A DNA stretch of 9,782 bases from Oceanihabitans sp. (lineage in GTDB: Bacteria; Bacteroidota; Bacteroidia; Flavobacteriales; Flavobacteriaceae): assembly GCA_018067265.1 (NCBI GenBank), contig JAGPUY010000119.1, positions 1 to 9,782 of the forward strand, read 5' to 3'. Shown here piece by piece: positions 6,152 through 9,782 of the stretch (positions are counted from its first letter, which is position 1; each line of letters opens with the position of its first letter). Under the pieces are notes generated by a model, which saw only the letters and a list, made by a program, of their open reading frames with translations, did no database searches and was not told the origin of the DNA. The position numbers and the translations under genes were made by a program.

Positions 6152-6565
6152 GTGATAAAACAGTTTTTACATACAAGTTTTTCTATAACATTGGCCTTTT
6201 TAGTGCTATTTTCAACGGTATCTCTTACTATTGAAAAGCATTTTTGTGGCGATGTTTTAGTGGATATTTCGATTTTTTCTGAAGGAGAAGATTGTGGAAA
6301 GGATACTATAGAAATGGAACAAACTGCAATCACAAAAAAGAATTGTTGTAAAAATCAGATTGATGTAGTGCAAGGTCAAAAGGATTTGGCGATTAAAACT
6401 TTCGACGATTTAGAGTTTGAACAGCAATTATTTTTAACGGCATTTACCTATTCGTATAGTGCTCTTTTTGAAGGTGTATCTACACAAATTATTATTCCTG
6501 AAGCATATGCGCCTCCAAGGCTAGTTGTAGACCTTCAGCTGGTTCATGATACTTTTTTAATCTGA
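6152..6565 (+). CDS. HYC_CC_PP family protein (small exported Cys-containing protein)
   Basis: A 137-residue protein with the three signatures that name the Bacteroidota HYC_CC_PP family: an H-aromatic-C site (H30-F31-C32 in EKHFCGD), a Cys pair (C65-C66 in KKNCCKNQ) and a Pro pair (P121-P122 in AYAPPRL). A fourth Cys is at 48. Residues 10-27 form a hydrophobic N-terminal segment, so the rest should face the periplasm, either anchored or after cleavage. The biochemical function is not known to me. The His and Cys pattern and the receptor and HMA genes downstream suggest metal binding or redox control; this is inference. The start is GTG at 6152, with the -7 element ending 5 bp before it. The gap to the receptor gene is 99 bp with no clear promoter, so co-transcription is possible. 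Confidence 0.8.
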   Translation: MIKQFLHTSFSITLAFLVLFSTVSLTIEKHFCGDVLVDISIFSEGEDCGKDTIEMEQTAITKKNCCKNQIDVVQGQKDLAIKTFDDLEFEQQLFLTAFTYSYSALFEGVSTQIIIPEAYAPPRLVVDLQLVHDTFLI

Positions 6566-6586
6566 TTTATTAAGTAATTTTCAATA

Positions 6587-6615
6587 CTTCCATTCTTTGG
6601 AAGCACATACGTATG
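6587..6615. repeat. Short hairpin and palindrome in the receptor leader
   Basis: CTTCCA (6587-6592) and TGGAAG (6598-6603) form a 6-bp stem with a 5-nt loop. Directly after it comes the perfect 10-bp palindrome CATACGTATG (6606-6615). Both sit 50-80 bp upstream of the receptor ATG in the gap between the HYC_CC_PP gene and the receptor. They could be a weak attenuator, an mRNA-processing stem or a regulator site. I find no TAnnTTTG element in this gap. Confidence 0.35.
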
Positions 6616-6664
6616 CGGAAACTTTTCGGTATACATAGAACAATCTATTGACTTAATAAAACAA

Positions 6665-8905
6665 ATGAAAAACATAGTATATATCATATTAATGCTTCCT
6701 CTTGCCATTTTTTCACAAGACAAAATTAGCGGCGTAATTATGGAAGCCAATGATAAAAATGAACAAACTCCTTTATTCGGAGCAAATGTATATTGGCTAG
6801 ATACCTCGGTTGGTACTACTTCCGATTATGACGGAAATTTTAGCATTCCGTATAACACATCCTATAAAAAATTAGTGATTAGTTATGTTGGTTTTAAAAC
6901 CGATACCTTAACTATTAATAAAGCGAAAAAGGTTCAGGTTCTATTAGAATCGAAAAGTGATTTAGGAGAGGTAACCATAACTTCTAGAAAGCAAGCGACC
7001 TCAAAGTCCTACTTAAAAGCATCCAATACATTTACGGTAAGTAGTAAAGAGTTACTCAAAGCAGCTTGCTGTAATCTGTCGGAGAGTTTTGAAACAAACC
7101 CATCTATTGATGTCAATTTTGCAGACGCAGTTACCGGAACGCGACAAATTAAAATGTTAGGATTAACAAGTCCTTATCTATTAATTGCAACCGAAAATAT
7201 ACCATCTATTCGTGGTGCATCTCAAGCTTTCGGATTAAGTTTTATTCCTGGAACTTGGGTAGAAAGTATTCAAATTACAAAAGGTGCGGGAAGTGTTGTT
7301 AATGGTTATGAAAGTATTGCTGGCCAAATTAATGCAGAGTTGGTAAAGCCTGCAAGCGATGATAAATTATTTGTGAATATTTATGGAGCAAGTAATACAC
7401 GTCTAGAATTAAATACACATTTTAATACCAAACTAACTGAAAAATGGAGTACAGGACTTTATTTACATGGTAATACACATGACAAAAAACATGATGTAAA
7501 TGATGACGGATTTATGGATATGCCTTTGTATAACCAAATAAATGTAATGAACCGTTGGCAGTATATAAACCAAGAAAAAGGTCTTGTAAGCTTTATTAAT
7601 TTTAAATTTTTGAATGATGAAAAGCAAACTGGAGAAATCGATTTTGATCCAAAAACAGATAAAGGAACAACCAACGCTTGGGGAAGTGAAATAGATACAA
7701 GAAGATATGAAGTTTCTTCTAAGTTAGGGTATGTAAATCCAGAGATTCCTTGGCAAAGCGTTAGTGTGCAAGCGGCTTTTAGTAGTCATGCGCAGGATTC
7801 TTATTTCGGATTAAATACCTATGATATTACGCAGAACAGTTTGTATTCCACGGTAATTTATAACTCTATTATTGGGGATTCTAGAAGCAAGTTTAAAACA
7901 GGAATTAGTTATACTTATGATCATTATGAGGAATTAGTAAACACGGTAGATTTCGGAAGAAATGAAGCCGATTTCGGAGCGTTTTTTGAATATGCTTATG
8001 ATAATTTAAAGAACCTAAATGTTACTGCAGGAATTCGTGTAGACGCTCATAATTTATTAGGTACCTTTATTACACCACGAGTGCATGCTAGATATACACC
8101 TTGGGGAAAATCTGCTTTAAGAGCTTCTTTTGGAAGAGGAAAACGTAGTGCAAGTATTTTTGCTGAAAATCAAAGTATTTTTTCGACTTCCAGAAGTTTT
8201 AATATTTTGAATACCGACGGAAATATCTATGGTTTAGATCCGGAAATAGCATGGAATTATGGTGTTTCTTTTTTACAAGGATTTAATTTATTTAACCAAA
8301 AAGCAGATATTACTTTAGATTATTACCGAACAGATTTCCAGAATCAAGTCGTTGTAGATTATGAAAATCCGCAAGAAGTAAACTTCTATAATTTGGAAGG
8401 TGATAGTTATGCCAATAGTTTTCAGATAGAAATGAATTATAATATGTTTACCAATTTCGATTTACGATTGGCTTATAAATATTATGATGTGCAAACGCAA
8501 TATGGTTCCGAAAAATTAGAGAAACCACTTGTTCCTAAAAATAGATTTTTTGCAAATGTATCTTATGAAACGTCTGTTAAAGAAGGAAAAACAGCACATT
8601 GGAAAATGGATGCTACATTTAACTGGTTAGGTAAACAACGCTTTTCGTCAACAGCGGCAAATCCTGTACAGTATCAGCTTTCGGAGTATTCGCCTACCGT
8701 TGGAACCGTAAATGTGCAAGTGACTAAAGTGTTTTCTCCAAAATTTGAAGTATATTTAGGAGGTGAAAATATTACAAATGTTAGACAAAATAATCCTATT
8801 TTAGGAGCAGATGATCCTTTTGGTTCCAATTTTGATACTACGTTTGTATACGGACCTATTTATGGATCTAATTATTACGCAGGATTACGATTTAAGATAC
8901 AATAA
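6665..8905 (+). CDS. TonB-dependent receptor with carboxypeptidase-regulatory-like domain
   Basis: Outer-membrane beta-barrel transporter energised by TonB-ExbBD. The 746 residues show a signal peptide (1 to about 17, ending AIFSQ), a carboxypeptidase-regulatory-like domain at about 20-94 (ISGVIMEAN, GANVYWLDTSVGTTSDYDG, VISYVGFKT), a plug domain at about 115-228 (SYLKASNTFTVSSKELLKAA, QIKMLGL, ITKGAGSVVNGYESIAGQIN) and a 22-strand-type barrel to the end (YYAGLRFKIQ). The only cysteines in the whole protein are the adjacent pair C135-C136 in AACCNLSES, inside the plug. In the barrel, residues 277-285 (DVNDDGFMD) match a DxNxDGxxD calcium-binding loop, preceded by His268, His272 and His276. 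No SusD-like partner is present, which argues against glycan uptake. With a HYC_CC_PP gene upstream and an HMA gene downstream, a metal or metal chelate is the likely substrate (inference). Confidence 0.92.
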   Translation: MKNIVYIILMLPLAIFSQDKISGVIMEANDKNEQTPLFGANVYWLDTSVGTTSDYDGNFSIPYNTSYKKLVISYVGFKTDTLTINKAKKVQVLLESKSDLGEVTITSRKQATSKSYLKASNTFTVSSKELLKAACCNLSESFETNPSIDVNFADAVTGTRQIKMLGLTSPYLLIATENIPSIRGASQAFGLSFIPGTWVESIQITKGAGSVVNGYESIAGQINAELVKPASDDKLFVNIYGASNTRLELNTHFNTKLTEKWSTGLYLHGNTHDKKHDVNDDGFMDMPLYNQINVMNRWQYINQEKGLVSFINFKFLNDEKQTGEIDFDPKTDKGTTNAWGSEIDTRRYEVSSKLGYVNPEIPWQSVSVQAAFSSHAQDSYFGLNTYDITQNSLYSTVIYNSIIGDSRSKFKTGISYTYDHYEELVNTVDFGRNEADFGAFFEYAYDNLKNLNVTAGIRVDAHNLLGTFITPRVHARYTPWGKSALRASFGRGKRSASIFAENQSIFSTSRSFNILNTDGNIYGLDPEIAWNYGVSFLQGFNLFNQKADITLDYYRTDFQNQVVVDYENPQEVNFYNLEGDSYANSFQIEMNYNMFTNFDLRLAYKYYDVQTQYGSEKLEKPLVPKNRFFANVSYETSVKEGKTAHWKMDATFNWLGKQRFSSTAANPVQYQLSEYSPTVGTVNVQVTKVFSPKFEVYLGGENITNVRQNNPILGADDPFGSNFDTTFVYGPIYGSNYYAGLRFKIQ

Positions 8906-8912
8906 GAATTTT

Positions 8913-8930
8913 TTTCCTTTTTTAAGGAAA
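8913..8930. repeat. Inverted repeat just after the receptor stop
   Basis: TTTCCTT (8913-8919) and AAGGAAA (8924-8930) form a 7-bp stem with a TTTT loop, 7 bp after the receptor stop. On the plus strand it is followed by GACATTAAAG, not a T-run, so it is probably not a full terminator. It may be a 3'-end stabiliser or a processing site that separates receptor and HMA message levels. Confidence 0.4.
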
Positions 8931-8984
8931 GACATTAAAGTAAAAAAATAAAAATTTAATCAAAATATTTCCACATTAAAGGAA

Positions 8985-9359
8985 ATGAAAAAACAATTTA
9001 AGATGAAAAAAACAATAACATTACTAGTTTTATTATTTGTTGGTGTAACTGCATTTGCACAAGACAAAAATGCAAAGGCTTCTATTGAAGTCGATGGCGT
9101 TTGTGGTATGTGTAAAGATAGAATTGAGAAAGCTTGCTTTAAGATTAAAGGCGTGAAATCTGCAGTTTGGAGTGTAGAAACGCATGAGTTACAACTTATT
9201 TATAATGAAGAAAAAACCAACTTAAATGCGATCCATACTAGCATTGCGGCAGTTGGTCATGATACTAAAGATTTAAGAGCTACAGACGAAGCGTATGAAA
9301 CGGTACATCCTTGTTGTAAATATCGCGATGAAGAAGTAAAAGACGATCATAAAGAATAA
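8985..9359 (+). CDS. Exported heavy-metal-associated (HMA) domain protein
   Basis: Small exported metal-binding protein, 124 residues from the ATG at 8985. A signal peptide (about 1-26, ending TAFAQ) precedes one HMA ferredoxin-like domain at about 31-98. The metal site reads GVCGMCKDRIEKA, with C40 and C43 as the CxxC pair; the usual Met of GMTCxxC is displaced. C51 follows eight residues later. After the domain comes an acidic and basic tail with a second Cys site, H108-P-C110-C111. The ATG at 9003 is an equally possible start (MKKTITLLVLLF), since the sequence from 8985 repeats an ATGAAAAAA start; AAAGGAA lies only a few bases before 8985. The gene is 79 bp after the receptor with no clear promoter, so it is probably in the same transcript, and it ends in a strong terminator. 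Likely a periplasmic carrier for copper or a similar soft metal (inference). Confidence 0.88.
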   Translation: MKKQFKMKKTITLLVLLFVGVTAFAQDKNAKASIEVDGVCGMCKDRIEKACFKIKGVKSAVWSVETHELQLIYNEEKTNLNAIHTSIAAVGHDTKDLRATDEAYETVHPCCKYRDEEVKDDHKE

Positions 9360-9391
9360 GAAACCAATAAGAAGAGAATAAGAAAATAGTG

Positions 9392-9422
9392 AAAAGGCCT
9401 GAATTTTAATTCAGGCTTTTTT
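9392..9422 (+). terminator. Intrinsic terminator after the HMA gene
   Basis: GCCTGAATT (9397-9405) pairs with AATTCAGGC (9408-9416) and is followed by TTTTTT (9417-9422). AAAAG before the stem can extend pairing with the T-run, so it may also work on the minus strand. It lies 33 bp after the HMA stop and marks the end of the metal module. Confidence 0.9.
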
Positions 9423-9433
9423 ATTTTTACCAT

Positions 9434-9775
9434 ATGCCATACAGAATTTACGTCATCGAATTATCTAAACGCGTGTTTACAGAAAACGCGAAGTTTAGAA
9501 ATGCCAATCCGCAATTTAATGGCGTGTTGCAATGCTTGTATGTTGGTATGACGAGCAAGACGCCTAAAGAACGTTTTCTGCAACATAAAACAGGACATAG
9601 AAATAAGAAAGGACATAAGTTGTCTTCTAACATTGTCGAGAAATACGGATTGTATCTTCGTCCGAGTTTATACAATCATATAGATCCAATTTCTACCAGA
9701 GCAGCGGCTTTAAAAATGGAAGAAATACTAGCTTTAGAGTTGCGCAGACAGAAGTATGCGGTTTGGTTTAATTGA
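9434..9775 (+). CDS. Small GIY-YIG nuclease-like protein
   Basis: A 113-residue basic protein that covers almost only a GIY-YIG-like fold. The elements in order are RIYVIEL (4-10) as the GIY strand, CLYVGMTS (34-41) as the YIG strand, PKERFLQH (44-51) with the conserved Arg47, a basic patch HKTGHRNKKGHK (51-62), and KMEEILALELRRQKYAVW (94-111) with Glu96 or Glu97 as the likely metal ligand. About 28 residues separate the two strands, against roughly 10 in classical members, so an insert (SKRVFTENAKFRNANPQFNG) sits in the usual hairpin. Nuclease activity is therefore plausible, not shown. No other domain or signal peptide is present. The gene stands alone 11 bp after the terminator. TATTTTTA (9422-9429) is a seven-of-eight match to the -7 consensus, only 4 bp before the ATG. 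Confidence 0.75.
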   Translation: MPYRIYVIELSKRVFTENAKFRNANPQFNGVLQCLYVGMTSKTPKERFLQHKTGHRNKKGHKLSSNIVEKYGLYLRPSLYNHIDPISTRAAALKMEEILALELRRQKYAVWFN

Positions 9776-9782
9776 AGTTTAA

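Noticed and set aside
6578..6664. In-frame open stretch upstream of the receptor ATG
   Set aside because: It contains no ATG, GTG or TTG start in frame, and the signal peptide begins at 6665.
6544..6750. Minus-strand open frame covering the gap before the receptor gene
   Set aside because: It overlaps the receptor signal peptide in antisense, resembles no family I know and has no promoter-like element.
6665..8905. SusC-type glycan importer
   Set aside because: No SusD-like gene follows, the length is well below typical SusC proteins (about 1000 residues), and the neighbours point to metals.
8975..8984. AAAGGAA as a Shine-Dalgarno site for the HMA gene
   Set aside because: It is only a couple of bases from the ATG at 8985. 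It could serve neither that start nor the one at 9003 at normal spacing, and SD use is rare in this phylum.
1..9782. Mobile element or genomic island
   Set aside because: No transposase, integrase, tRNA attachment site or flanking repeats are seen; base composition looks even and the genes are typical chromosomal ones.

Overview
The window looks like chromosomal DNA from a marine-type member of the Flavobacteriaceae (Bacteroidota). The evidence is the low G+C content, TAnnTTTG-type -7 promoter elements, the near absence of Shine-Dalgarno sites, an XrtF-type exosortase with its flavobacterial partner protein, a HYC_CC_PP family protein, and a TonB-dependent receptor with an N-terminal carboxypeptidase-regulatory-like domain. 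I do not assign a genus. I see no tRNA, rRNA, CRISPR array, insertion sequence or phage gene.

Layout. Positions 1-1279 hold the cell-shape operon on the minus strand: complete mreB followed by the first 77 codons of mreC, which runs off the left edge. A 200 bp gap with two hairpins separates mreB from purH (1480-3012, minus), which encodes the last two steps of IMP synthesis. purH is divergent from a MacB/FtsX-type ABC permease (3210-4463, plus). The permease converges on a GAF-domain protein of the free methionine-(R)-sulfoxide reductase family (4572-5030, minus), with a strong bidirectional terminator between them. Divergent from the GAF gene is an overlapping two-gene unit: xrtF (5121-5672) and the exosortase F-associated membrane protein gene (5665-6093).

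The right part (6152-9359) is a plus-strand run of three genes that looks like a metal-handling module. It contains a small exported HYC_CC_PP protein, a 746-residue TonB-dependent receptor whose only cysteines are an adjacent pair in the plug, and an exported heavy-metal-associated (HMA) domain protein with a CxxC site and a C-terminal HPCC motif. A classic intrinsic terminator follows at 9392-9422. The last gene (9434-9775) encodes a small GIY-YIG-nuclease-like protein.

How they may work together. MreB/MreC, PurH and the permease are housekeeping or general membrane functions. XrtF and its partner form an inner-membrane protein-processing pair; no substrate is visible here. The HYC_CC_PP, receptor and HMA proteins all have export signals and all carry a Cys-Cys pair. 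My inference is that they act in sequence on a soft metal such as copper at the outer membrane and in the periplasm. The two most rewarding places to look are the XrtF pair with no visible substrate and the Cys-Cys module with the overlapping inverted repeats upstream of it.
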